DNA of 14,128 nt from Geobacter sp. UBA2189 (GCA_002328035.1 DCVL01000048.1:1-14128), one strand, 5' to 3'. Shown: positions 6,173-13,946, counted from the first letter of the stretch. Notes: generated from the letters alone by a model not told the origin. Numbers and translations are program-made.

Positions 6173-8794
6173 ATGAGTAAACGCAACCTTTATCATCTTT
6201 TCAAAGCGGCACAAAATGCTCAAAAAAATGGGGAATATGCAAAAGCTGAAAAGTTATGGCTTAACCTACTATCGCATGAGAAAAAACTGCTTGGAGAAGA
6301 ACATCCTGATATTGCAAGTTGTTACTGTGGGCTTGCTAACATATACGAAAGAATCGGTTACTATGTGGAGGCGGAAAAATATTGTCTGCGTTCGCTAGAG
6401 ATAAGAAAAAATGCATTTGGAATGGATCATCCAATTACTGCTGAAAGCTTGGACTGTCTAGGATGTATTTACGATGATATTGGGCGATATGACGAAGCAG
6501 AGCAACATATTCAACACGCTTTGACAATCCGTGAGCAGACACTAGGAATTGAGCACCTTGATACTGCCAGAAGTCTGAATAATCTTGGACTACTATACGA
6601 AAAAACTGGGCGGTATGCCGATGCAAAGGAATTCTTCAAGTGCTCACTCGCCACGAGAGAACATCAACTAGGTAATAACCATCATGACACTGCTGCTAGT
6701 CTAAATAATTTAGGTGTCTTATACAAAAATATTGGTCGCTACAAAGAAGCTGAAAATTCTTATCTGCAATCGTTAAAAATTTTCAAAAAAGTGCTTGGAC
6801 AGTATCACTTGAATACTGCCGACTGCCTGTGCAATCTTGGAACGTTGTGTCGTATAATTGGCCGTTACCCTGAGGCGGAAGAGTATATTGAGAAAGCTCT
6901 GGCCATTCGCAAAAAATTGCTTGGTTCAAATCATTTTAAAATAGCTGATGCGCTCAATATTTTGGCAGCAATATACGATGAAACAGGGCGTCATGCAGAG
7001 GCTGAGCAATATTTATTACGCTCTATTGAGATAGCTGAAAACATGCTAGGTACTGAACATCCAGATATCAGCATGCATTTACAAAATTTAGCGACTGTTT
7101 ATGTTTCAACTGGTCGCTATGATGAAGCAGGGATTTGCTATAAAAAATCTTTATTTATCGCAGAAAAAAAACTTGAGCCAAACTCCCCAGCACTCGCCAA
7201 AATATTATATGCCTTTTCTTTGCTTTATGCCGAAACGGATCGTTTGCAAGCTGCGATTTTATTATGTAAGCGTTCTGTCAATATTTGCCAAAATATACGA
7301 CAGAATATATCTAAAATAGGCAAAGACATACTTTCCGATTTTGATAAGAATTTTGATTTTTATTACGACAGCCTTGCCAGTTTTTTAATTTATTCCGGTC
7401 GTTTTGGTGAAGCTTCTTTTGTTATGGGAATGCTCAAGGAAAAAGAACAGTTTGATCTATTGCGCCGGGACCGGCAAATCAATTTAGCAGCCCGTACAAT
7501 CGCCTATAATGATGCCGAAGCTCCACTTATCTCTCGCTTCGGCGAACTTGGTTTCACCCTCTCCTCCCTAGGCAACCAGGAAGAAGCATTGAAACATATC
7601 AAAGACCGCACCCCAGAACAGAATAAGGAACTTTCCGCACTCAAAGAACACCTCAAAAAGCTGAACCAGGATTTTTGCGAATTCCTCGACAATCTCTACG
7701 AAGCACTGCCCCCGCGTGAAGTCACCCAGATAGATCAGGATTCATACAAACTGATAAACATGGCAGATGCTGATACAAATACCGTTGCTATCTTCACCGT
7801 CACCGCAGAAGATAGCTTCCATGTTGTCATGGTCACACCTCACGGACGCAAGGCCTTTTCAGCCGACCATAAAGCCAGTGACATTGCAACAAAAGTCCTA
7901 AAATTCAGAGAACTACTCAAAGATCCAGAAGACCCAGCATACCTCGTATTGTCACAAGAACTGTATGACATCATCATCAGTCCGCTGGAAGAGGAACTTA
8001 TTTCTGGTGGCTACACCACAATACTCTGGATGCTAAACGGCGTACTGCGGCTGGTTCCTCTGGCTGCGCTGCACGACGGCAAACAGTTTGTGCTGGAGAA
8101 ATTCCGTAATGTCTGCATCACAACCTGCAGTGTAATCGGCCAGCAGCAACGCGAACCGTGGAACGGTCTTGGCATGGGCGTTACCCGCGAACATGCGGGA
8201 CACTCTCCGCTCCCCGCAGTTAAAGAAGAGCTTGAAGGGGTAATCAACCATCATAGCACCACCGGCATTATTCCTGGCGACATTCTGCTGGATGAAGCAT
8301 TCACTCGCGATTCTATGGAATCTCATCTGGAAGATGGCTACAAGGCTGTTCACTTTGCCAGCCATTTTGAACTAAACCCTGCCAATGAAACTTTGTCTTA
8401 TCTGTTACTCGGTGATGGCAGCAAAATCAGGATGGACGAACTGCGCAGTATGCCGAAACTCTTTAAGGGAGTTGATCTTGTAGCCTTCTCCGCCTGTAGT
8501 ACAGGTCTTGGCACTGCCAGCACCCGAGGCCGTGAGGTTGATGGAATAGGGTATCTTGGTGAAATGCAGGGGGCAAAGACTGTCATGGCCACCCTGTGGC
8601 CGGTTGAGGACAAAAGCACCAGTATCTTGATGCGGGAGTTTTACCGTTTGAGGGAGTCTGGGATGACAAAAGCTGAGTCGTTACAGCAAGCACAGTTAGT
8701 CTTGCTTAATGGCTTGTTATCTTCTGATGATGGTCATGATTTTACGCATCCGTATTTCTGGGCACCGTTTATTTTGATCGGGCATGGTGGGTGA
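6173..8794 (+). CDS. TPR-CHAT caspase-like protease
   Basis: An 873-residue two-part protein. Residues about 20-370 hold eight clear tetratricopeptide repeats of 42 residues in the kinesin-light-chain style (consensus features EAE, SL.IR, LG..H, LNNLG.LY...GR), plus one degenerate repeat. A linker follows to about 520, with polar helices. Residues 540-873 form a CHAT domain, a caspase/separase-clan cysteine protease. The dyad is likely His731 in VHFASHF and Cys775 in FSACSTGLG; the later TVMATLWPVED and HPYFWAPFILIG close the fold. TPR-CHAT proteins act as signal-gated proteases, for example the Craspase subunit Csx29. ATG 6173 has AAGGAA 7 bases upstream. There is a 76-base gap after the HxxxCxxC gene, with no clear terminator. 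The TPR half is visibly more AT-rich than the CHAT half, suggesting a mosaic gene. The substrate is unknown; the neighbouring HxxxCxxC protein is my inference. Confidence 0.92.
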   Translation: MSKRNLYHLFKAAQNAQKNGEYAKAEKLWLNLLSHEKKLLGEEHPDIASCYCGLANIYERIGYYVEAEKYCLRSLEIRKNAFGMDHPITAESLDCLGCIYDDIGRYDEAEQHIQHALTIREQTLGIEHLDTARSLNNLGLLYEKTGRYADAKEFFKCSLATREHQLGNNHHDTAASLNNLGVLYKNIGRYKEAENSYLQSLKIFKKVLGQYHLNTADCLCNLGTLCRIIGRYPEAEEYIEKALAIRKKLLGSNHFKIADALNILAAIYDETGRHAEAEQYLLRSIEIAENMLGTEHPDISMHLQNLATVYVSTGRYDEAGICYKKSLFIAEKKLEPNSPALAKILYAFSLLYAETDRLQAAILLCKRSVNICQNIRQNISKIGKDILSDFDKNFDFYYDSLASFLIYSGRFGEASFVMGMLKEKEQFDLLRRDRQINLAARTIAYNDAEAPLISRFGELGFTLSSLGNQEEALKHIKDRTPEQNKELSALKEHLKKLNQDFCEFLDNLYEALPPREVTQIDQDSYKLINMADADTNTVAIFTVTAEDSFHVVMVTPHGRKAFSADHKASDIATKVLKFRELLKDPEDPAYLVLSQELYDIIISPLEEELISGGYTTILWMLNGVLRLVPLAALHDGKQFVLEKFRNVCITTCSVIGQQQREPWNGLGMGVTREHAGHSPLPAVKEELEGVINHHSTTGIIPGDILLDEAFTRDSMESHLEDGYKAVHFASHFELNPANETLSYLLLGDGSKIRMDELRSMPKLFKGVDLVAFSACSTGLGTASTRGREVDGIGYLGEMQGAKTVMATLWPVEDKSTSILMREFYRLRESGMTKAESLQQAQLVLLNGLLSSDDGHDFTHPYFWAPFILIGHGG

Positions 8795-8844
8795 CGATAC
8801 GAGGAAAGAAACTTTAGATAACTTTAAGCTATCAGGTTGGAAGC

Positions 8845-8873
8845 CTTTTGAATAATCTGACATCAGCACCGTG
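8845..8873 (+). promoter_or_regulatory. Degenerate island promoter motif upstream of the second sigma gene
   Basis: CTTTTGAAT (7 of 9 match) at 8845-8853, 13 bases, then CACCGTG (5 of 7) at 8867-8873, followed by T as in most other copies. It lies in the 241-base gap before the second sigma gene, about 160 bases from the start codon. Spacing is identical to the three strong copies. Confidence 0.45.
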
Positions 8874-8990
8874 TATCCAGTTAGACATCGAAATCAACAG
8901 AAGGATAACCAAGGAGCCAGCAAGAATAAAAATAACAAAGCATCCTTTTAAGTTCCAACCAGAAAGTCACACGCCGCCCTCATAGTCTCG

Positions 8991-9018
8991 TTGACACTGG
9001 TGAGATTACCTCTATATG
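8991..9018 (+). promoter_or_regulatory. Possible sigma-70 type promoter of the second sigma gene
   Basis: TTGACA (8991-8996), a 16-base spacer, and TATATG (9013-9018) resemble a housekeeping -35/-10 pair just before ATG 9036. The TTG of the -35 box could formally start a longer reading frame, but the promoter reading is preferred. The leader would be very short. Confidence 0.35.
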
Positions 9019-9035
9019 AAAAAATGGGACCAATT

Positions 9036-9770
9036 ATGCCACGACCATATATCCAGTTACCTATTGACAAAATTGAGATTTTAGCAAAGCGCCATTGGAA
9101 CTCCGCAGATGAGCTGAAGAAAATTAGTGTAGAGTTGGAGCATCGCAAAACACGTGCTGCGAGAAAACTAAAAGAGCACATTATTGTTCATATGTCCGAA
9201 ATAAATGGCAAAGCCCCAAAAAGCATATTAGTTCAACAAACAGTCGATAAGTTTGACCCTCAAAAAGATATAATGAAATACGACCAATTGGTCGTTGATG
9301 TCATTAAACAGTATCAAAACAATAATTTTGCCAAAGAAGATTTGATGCAAGAAGGAAGGGCTGGATTATTAGAAGCAGGTAAAAATTTCACTGGTGATAC
9401 TGAATCTTCCTTTAAAAATTTTGCAAAAATAAAAATAAAAAAGTGTATTGAAGATTTCATTTCTTTTAATTCAGAACTCGAGACGATTAAAACAATAGTA
9501 AATAATGATCCTCAAATTATGAATAGAGAAATCAGCTCACCACTTGAGAGCGTTATCAAAAAAAACCAGTATGAGCAGACGTCCCGCTTGCTTTCAACCC
9601 TAACACCTCGGGAAGAAAGGGTGTTGCGGATGAGATTCGGTATTTATAAAAAGGAAGACCAACCCCTGGAAGAGGTAGGCCAGGACTTTGAGGTTACTCG
9701 GGAACGGATTCGTCTGATCGAAGCCAAGGAACAGCGTAAACTGCGAAATATAAATAGACGAGGGAAATAA
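9036..9770 (+). CDS. Small RpoD-like sigma-70 family factor
   Basis: A 244-residue protein with two sigma domains. Region 2 spans about residues 82-142 (LVVDVIKQYQ, FAKEDLMQEGRAGLLEAG, FKNFAKIKIKKCIEDF), with the DLMQEGRAGLLEA core-binding helix typical of sigma-70 proteins. Region 4 spans about 185-237 (LTPREERVLRMRFGI, then EEVGQDFEVTRERIRLIEAK), close to the RpoD/SigA group rather than to ECF factors. Region 3 is absent or very short. The first 75 residues (IQLPIDKIEILAKRHWNSAD and beyond) are a helical extension not seen in standard sigma factors. ATG 9036 is favoured because the frame from TTG 8991 would translate through a TTGACA box; GGGA lies 7 bases before it, and ATG 9024 is an alternative. 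Base composition is AT-rich compared with flanking genes, suggesting separate acquisition. It may form a second tier below the first sigma factor (inference). Confidence 0.8.
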   Translation: MPRPYIQLPIDKIEILAKRHWNSADELKKISVELEHRKTRAARKLKEHIIVHMSEINGKAPKSILVQQTVDKFDPQKDIMKYDQLVVDVIKQYQNNNFAKEDLMQEGRAGLLEAGKNFTGDTESSFKNFAKIKIKKCIEDFISFNSELETIKTIVNNDPQIMNREISSPLESVIKKNQYEQTSRLLSTLTPREERVLRMRFGIYKKEDQPLEEVGQDFEVTRERIRLIEAKEQRKLRNINRRGK

Positions 9771-9776
9771 TTATGG

Positions 9777-9919
9777 GGGTAGTCGGTTAGCGTAACCTGG
9801 ATTATTCAGACACGCATCGACGTACTACCCTATAAATAAGCTATATAATTTAGGTCTGTTGGCAACGGCAGTTCGCTAAATGCAGATCGAAACAGGCGCG
9901 GTGACGCTAACGACTACCC
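9777..9919. repeat. 143-bp element bounded by ~20-bp inverted repeats (MITE-like)
   Basis: The left end (9777-9797) begins GGGTAGTCGGTTAGCGTAACC. The right end (9900-9919) is its reverse complement except for one inserted base and one mismatch. The interior is non-coding, with an AT-rich centre (CTATAAATAAGCTATATAAT). The sizes and ends fit a miniature inverted-repeat element or a long stem structure. No target duplication could be identified with confidence. It fills the first half of the 342-base gap between genes. Confidence 0.5.
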
Positions 9920-10029
9920 AACTCAAATCATTTTCAACCCTTTGTACAATACACTTCTTTTCGCGATACTTTTTACCAAAATCTATGTTCTGTCATTTTA
10001 CAATTTTTATGCTTTTGAAGCCCCCCATA

Positions 10030-10058
10030 TTTTTGAAAATTCCCGTTTCAATGCCGTG
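10030..10058 (+). promoter_or_regulatory. ECF-like promoter motif of the zinc-ribbon/S41 operon
   Basis: TTTTTGAAA (10030-10038), 13 bases, TGCCGTG (10052-10058), perfect in both boxes, 54 bases before ATG 10113. It occupies the second half of the intergenic gap; apart from this motif and the inverted-repeat element I see nothing else in that gap. Confidence 0.7.
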
Positions 10059-10112
10059 TCCATAATCAGAAGTAAACATCACCAGATAAATTTGCATAAG
10101 GGGTGACACGTT

Positions 10113-11093
10113 ATGGAAACTGCAACATACATATCCTGTCCTAAATGTGGGCGTAGCAGAGAGAGCTACTTGTTATTATCCAATAACAGGGAAGCCTGTT
10201 CCTTTTGTCGTACACCCATGTTTCTCCGCAAATGCACTGCATGTGGCACAGATAATCGCGGGCTGTATCACTGCCGTGTATGCGGCACCTCCCTTGGCTC
10301 AATTACCGACATAACTGCTGAGACCTACTTCATTGAAGAATCAGAAACCGAGCCGATGCATCAGAAGCTTGAGCAAATCCGGGAGAATATGCCCCCAATG
10401 CCGGACAGGACTATAATCAACACCAACTGGACATGGCATAAGAAACGCACTGTCTGGCACAAAAAGATGACCTTTACCGAAAAACTCCTTATTTACAGAA
10501 ACATGGATAAAAGTTATCCGGAATCAGCTTTTAACCCCAATCATTATTTAGAGGCATTCAACAAGCTCTCGTTGAAGGAAGGGTATTTTCTGGACTACCG
10601 CTACTATGAATCGGATGAAGACAGTCTTGGCGGCAGCCCTGACGTTTTTGCACGCAGGGTTGGGTCCATACCACTGCCATTAGCTCATAATGAAGAAAAC
10701 GCTGAGAAATATGACGTCAGCGATGTTGTCGAATATGAAAAATCCTTCTCTGGTCTGTTACAACTGGTCGTGTTTTTTGCTGTCTACAACATATTTTATC
10801 TGTTCTGGCATTCAAAATACGGTGATAATCGGCCAGTGCTATCCAGAGAATACTATGAAAATCTGCTGAAGGAATATTCTGATAAATTAAGCATTACAGC
10901 AGTGGAGCTCCTCCGCCGTCAGGATATCAGGCCACGTATTGTCTCCACAGATTTTCTGAATGGCCAAGTATCCATGATGCTTTTTAACAGGTTTTCTGGT
11001 TTTAAATGGATTCGTTACACTATCGAAAATGGCCAGGTCATCAATTCTGAAGATGAAAAAATTGCCTGGATTAAACAGAGGATGCGGTTTTGA
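10113..11093 (+). CDS. Double zinc-ribbon protein with one hydrophobic segment
   Basis: A 326-residue protein that begins with four CxxC pairs: Cys9/12, Cys29/32, Cys41/44 and Cys54/57. The pattern is that of two zinc ribbons (DZR-like). The rest is a domain I do not recognise, rich in Tyr, Trp and charged residues (TNWTWHKKRTVWHKK at about 105-119). A hydrophobic run at about 211-232 (LLQLVVFFAVYNIFYLFW) could be a membrane helix or a buried core helix. ATG 10113 is preceded by AAGGGGTG about 7 bases upstream and by the island promoter motif. Its stop TGA overlaps the TTG start of the S41 protease gene (shared TTGA), implying translational coupling and joint function, for example as the sensor or cytoplasmic partner of the membrane protease (inference). 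Confidence 0.65.
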   Translation: METATYISCPKCGRSRESYLLLSNNREACSFCRTPMFLRKCTACGTDNRGLYHCRVCGTSLGSITDITAETYFIEESETEPMHQKLEQIRENMPPMPDRTIINTNWTWHKKRTVWHKKMTFTEKLLIYRNMDKSYPESAFNPNHYLEAFNKLSLKEGYFLDYRYYESDEDSLGGSPDVFARRVGSIPLPLAHNEENAEKYDVSDVVEYEKSFSGLLQLVVFFAVYNIFYLFWHSKYGDNRPVLSREYYENLLKEYSDKLSITAVELLRRQDIRPRIVSTDFLNGQVSMMLFNRFSGFKWIRYTIENGQVINSEDEKIAWIKQRMRF

Positions 11094-13330
11094 GCAGTAT
11101 AGTCTGCCAATACATGTTCCTTCGGTCAGGGATTGAAACAACCTTCTTCTGGGCCGCATCCATCTCCGCAATCCTTGTTACCAGCTTTGCCTGGTATAGA
11201 CGCACCCGCCTTCTTCAACACCATATTCTGCTGATCTACCTGTTGCTCACCTTCAGCCTTTCACTGGCTGTTGTATCATTAACCGACTTGACTAACTTCA
11301 GCCTGCTTGGAGATGGTGCAGATGCCCAGACCGGGCGATTGCTTGCCGGACTGTTTTCTTTTGGTCTGATCTCATTATTTGCAGCACGCCTCAGTGGATC
11401 ATATCCGCTTGCCTGCGCCTGGTGGTTTACGATTGCGGCAGTCTATACCATATTACCGGGCAGTGATTTTCGGGACATCGCTGAACAGTACCAGGCAATT
11501 GTTACAGGCATCAGGATAGTTGCTGCCGGAGCTGCCTTTCTGTTTATCAGCCACTACAAACAAAACCTGAATAACTATCAGTACCTTTCTGTGTTGGTGG
11601 CACTGGTGGCGAGTATTACATTTCTCATACCACCTACATCAGATAACCTTCCAGCCACACTGCTTGCAACCGTGCTAACAATTCTGGTGTGCGTGCTGTT
11701 TCGCTTTGAACGCCGGGATGCATCGGTAGAGGCAGTGCTCGGCCTTACCATGCTGCTATTGCTTGGTTTTTCAAGCAGTTTGACCAGTATGTTGGAAAGA
11801 ATACTGGGAAATGATCACCCGGCTACTGCGGTTGCAGGATCTTTACTATTCTTCATCCCGTCCGTTCGTCTATGGCAACGCAGATATCAACTACCCAGAG
11901 GTCTGCTTTGGGTTTCGTTATTCAGCTTTCTGTTTCTAGCTTATACAGCGCTGGTGACTGACTCGAACAGCGAACATCTGTTTGTCGGCCTCTTAAGTGC
12001 GCTCCTGCTGTTTATCACTGCCCTGTATCTGTATTCTGGAAACAGCTCCCCCCAATTACTGATTGGTTGGCGGCAATTCTTTTCTTCTACATATGCAGTC
12101 TGTGCCTTTCTGCTGGTTTTGTTCATCGGATGTGGTGTCTACAGCCTGTCTGTGATTGCTTTAGAGGACAACCTTGGGCCAGCCAGGATACTGGCTTTAC
12201 TGAAAAACACGCCGGTATGGCCTGGTGACAAGCGGTTTATCGAGATAGTACTGAAAGATGAAGGGCTATGGCCGGAACAGGTGGGTACTGCAGATGATTC
12301 TAAAGAATGCCTTGGTGACCATATAAGGAAGATACGTCCAGCAGCGGATCGGTATAGTGCGGTCATCTCAGTCTCTGAAGAGCAAAACTACCAAGCGGGG
12401 ATTACTACTTCTGCACGGGGATATCGCTGGATGCTGGATGGTAAACGTTGCCTGCTGATGCAGGTTGATAAAAACTCGCCTGCTGGTGCGGCACAACTTA
12501 AGCGTGGAGACCAGGTGCTGGCCATTGATGGTGTTGCCGTCAACTCATTCAAAAACAGACAGTCATTCAACCGCTACTGGGATCGTATTCATCAGAACCC
12601 GTCAGTCGCTCTGAAACTGCAGAATCCGGCAGGTCGTGTACGTTCAGTAGCTGTTCCACTGGGTAGAGTGGAACAGGATCCTCCCATCAGCACCGTTGTT
12701 TCTTCTCCCGCAGGCCCGGTGGGTTATCTGTATCTGGATTCCTTTAATGATGCATCGTTCCAGAACATCAGAAGCCTGTTTTCACATTTCAGGCAGGCTC
12801 ATGTCCGCGACCTGGTGCTGGATTTGAGATACAACAGCGGCGGTGATGCTAATAAGGCTGAATTACTGTCCAGCCTTATTGCAGGACAGATCCATGACGG
12901 TAAGCTGTTAATCAGGGCTGAAACCAGTGCCCGCTATCCGGACCGGGCCACTAGCTATACCCTGAAACGACAGCCTGAATCCCTATCCGTTAGTCGTCTG
13001 GTAGTGCTGACCACTGACGAGACCTGCTCTGCCAGTGAGGTCATCATCAATGGACTGCGCCCCTATCTGCCTGTCTACACGGTTGGCAGTACCACCTGTG
13101 GCAAGCCATACCTGATGCATCCAATACGCTTTGGCGGAGACATACTGTATCCGGTCAATGCCCGTCTGTTTAACAGTAAGGGGGATGGTGCGTACACCAG
13201 CGGCATCAAACCCGACCAGAAGGCAAGCGATGATTTTACCCATGAACTGGGAGATCTCCAGGAAGAGATGTTCAAAAGGGCACTGCAGTTACTGGCAGCT
13301 AAGCCATCTCCACCTGCTCTTTTCAAATAA
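11090..13330 (+). CDS. Polytopic membrane PDZ-S41 serine protease
   Basis: A 746-residue protein. Residues 10-360 contain about eleven to twelve hydrophobic helices (for example IYLLLTFSLSLAVVSL, LLSALLLFITALYLYS, VCAFLLVLFIGCGVYSLSV). A soluble C-terminal part follows. A PDZ domain spans about 440-530, with a substrate-loop-type region SPAGAAQLKRGDQVLAIDGV. A C-terminal-processing peptidase (S41) domain lies at about 545-725, with VRDLVLDLRYNSGG, the nucleophile Ser649 in TCSASEVI and the general base Lys672 in TTCGKPY, 23 residues apart as expected for Ser/Lys CtpA/Prc enzymes. These proteases cut unstructured C-termini in the periplasm. The large membrane domain is unusual, since CtpA/Prc normally have at most one anchor. 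The start is TTG 11090, overlapping the previous stop by 4 bases, with GAGG about 8 bases upstream; ATG 11114 is an alternative. Confidence 0.85.
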   Translation: MSSIVCQYMFLRSGIETTFFWAASISAILVTSFAWYRRTRLLQHHILLIYLLLTFSLSLAVVSLTDLTNFSLLGDGADAQTGRLLAGLFSFGLISLFAARLSGSYPLACAWWFTIAAVYTILPGSDFRDIAEQYQAIVTGIRIVAAGAAFLFISHYKQNLNNYQYLSVLVALVASITFLIPPTSDNLPATLLATVLTILVCVLFRFERRDASVEAVLGLTMLLLLGFSSSLTSMLERILGNDHPATAVAGSLLFFIPSVRLWQRRYQLPRGLLWVSLFSFLFLAYTALVTDSNSEHLFVGLLSALLLFITALYLYSGNSSPQLLIGWRQFFSSTYAVCAFLLVLFIGCGVYSLSVIALEDNLGPARILALLKNTPVWPGDKRFIEIVLKDEGLWPEQVGTADDSKECLGDHIRKIRPAADRYSAVISVSEEQNYQAGITTSARGYRWMLDGKRCLLMQVDKNSPAGAAQLKRGDQVLAIDGVAVNSFKNRQSFNRYWDRIHQNPSVALKLQNPAGRVRSVAVPLGRVEQDPPISTVVSSPAGPVGYLYLDSFNDASFQNIRSLFSHFRQAHVRDLVLDLRYNSGGDANKAELLSSLIAGQIHDGKLLIRAETSARYPDRATSYTLKRQPESLSVSRLVVLTTDETCSASEVIINGLRPYLPVYTVGSTTCGKPYLMHPIRFGGDILYPVNARLFNSKGDGAYTSGIKPDQKASDDFTHELGDLQEEMFKRALQLLAAKPSPPALFK

Positions 13331-13363
13331 TGCACTTCTCCAAAAAATATCTGACCGATTTTA

Positions 13364-13392
13364 TTTTTGAAAGACCCGCCTGTAGTGCCGTG
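13364..13392 (+). promoter_or_regulatory. ECF-like promoter motif upstream of the 13416 gene
   Basis: TTTTTGAAA (13364-13372), 13 bases, TGCCGTG (13386-13392), perfect in both boxes, 23 bases before ATG 13416. It separates the S41 operon from the next transcription unit. Confidence 0.7.
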
Positions 13393-13415
13393 AAACAATA
13401 CAGGAGGGAGTTAAT

Positions 13416-13921
13416 ATGACAACCAAGACTTCTCAAGCATCATCAACAACCGTGGCAACACAAAATACCCGTAGGGCAAAGTCCTTCAAAACCTGCTGGG
13501 CAACACGCGTTCGTGGCATCAACACCAGTTCGCAGTTACTGACACGCGAGTTAATGGCCTACCTGACCTCACAACTTACGTGAATTTTCAGACGACTGGG
13601 CAGACATGCAGTTCCAGGTTGCTACCTGTGAAATTATGCGTTTTGGATTAGATCAACCACACAGAATCAGATACAAGGATGCCGTAAAATATGGAATTTC
13701 AAACTTTGCTTGCGCGGAATTACACCGCCGAGAGGCTTTTTGCTGAACATCCGCCTGTTTTCACGAACCGGAATAAGCAGGCTGTGTTTGATATTGCCTG
13801 CCCAGCAGGCTGCAAACATAGGGGTGAGTTGTACTACAGCCGATGGGAGACTCTTTCACTTCCTGATACGGTGGTTACCTCACACTGGAGGACGGAGGTG
13901 CAGGGTAGTGAAGTCTGGTAA
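13416..13921 (+). pseudogene. Small gene of unknown function, apparently split by two frameshifts
   Basis: ATG 13416 follows an AGGAGGGAG ribosome site and the island promoter motif. The first frame gives 55 residues (Thr/Ser-rich start, then SFKTCWATRVRGINTSSQLL) and stops at 13583. Protein-like sequence continues one frame over from about 13573 to 13746 (NLREFSDDWADMQFQVATCE, RYKDAVKYGIS). It then continues one frame over again to 13921 (FAEHPPVFTNRNKQAVFDIA, CPAGCKHRGELYY). Each junction fits one extra base; the second lies in a run of five T near 13738. Together they would encode about 168 residues. The two later pieces have no ribosome-binding sites of their own. I do not recognise the family. 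It may be recently broken, programmed, or a sequencing error; alternatively the pieces are separate small genes. Confidence 0.5.
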
Positions 13922-13946
13922 AAAACGACATGGAAGTGAGGATAAA

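Noticed and set aside
6236..7300. Regular about 126-bp periodicity that might suggest a repeat array or CRISPR
   Set aside because: It is the DNA of the 42-residue TPR repeats in one reading frame; units are diverged and there are no spacers.
8033..8365. Long antisense open frame inside the CHAT-coding region
   Set aside because: It lacks a ribosome site and family features; the sense strand encodes an intact conserved CHAT domain.
9777..9919. Retron-like msr/msd arrangement (inverted repeats around about 100 bp)
   Set aside because: No reverse transcriptase gene is present anywhere in the window.
9880..10065. Open frame of 61 codons in the gap before the zinc-ribbon gene
   Set aside because: It has no ribosome site, runs through the inverted-repeat end and the promoter motif, and has low-complexity content.
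10272..10278. Another TGCCGTG inside the zinc-ribbon gene
   Set aside because: No TTTGAAA-like box 13 bases upstream (AGATAATCG instead), so the two-box pattern is absent.
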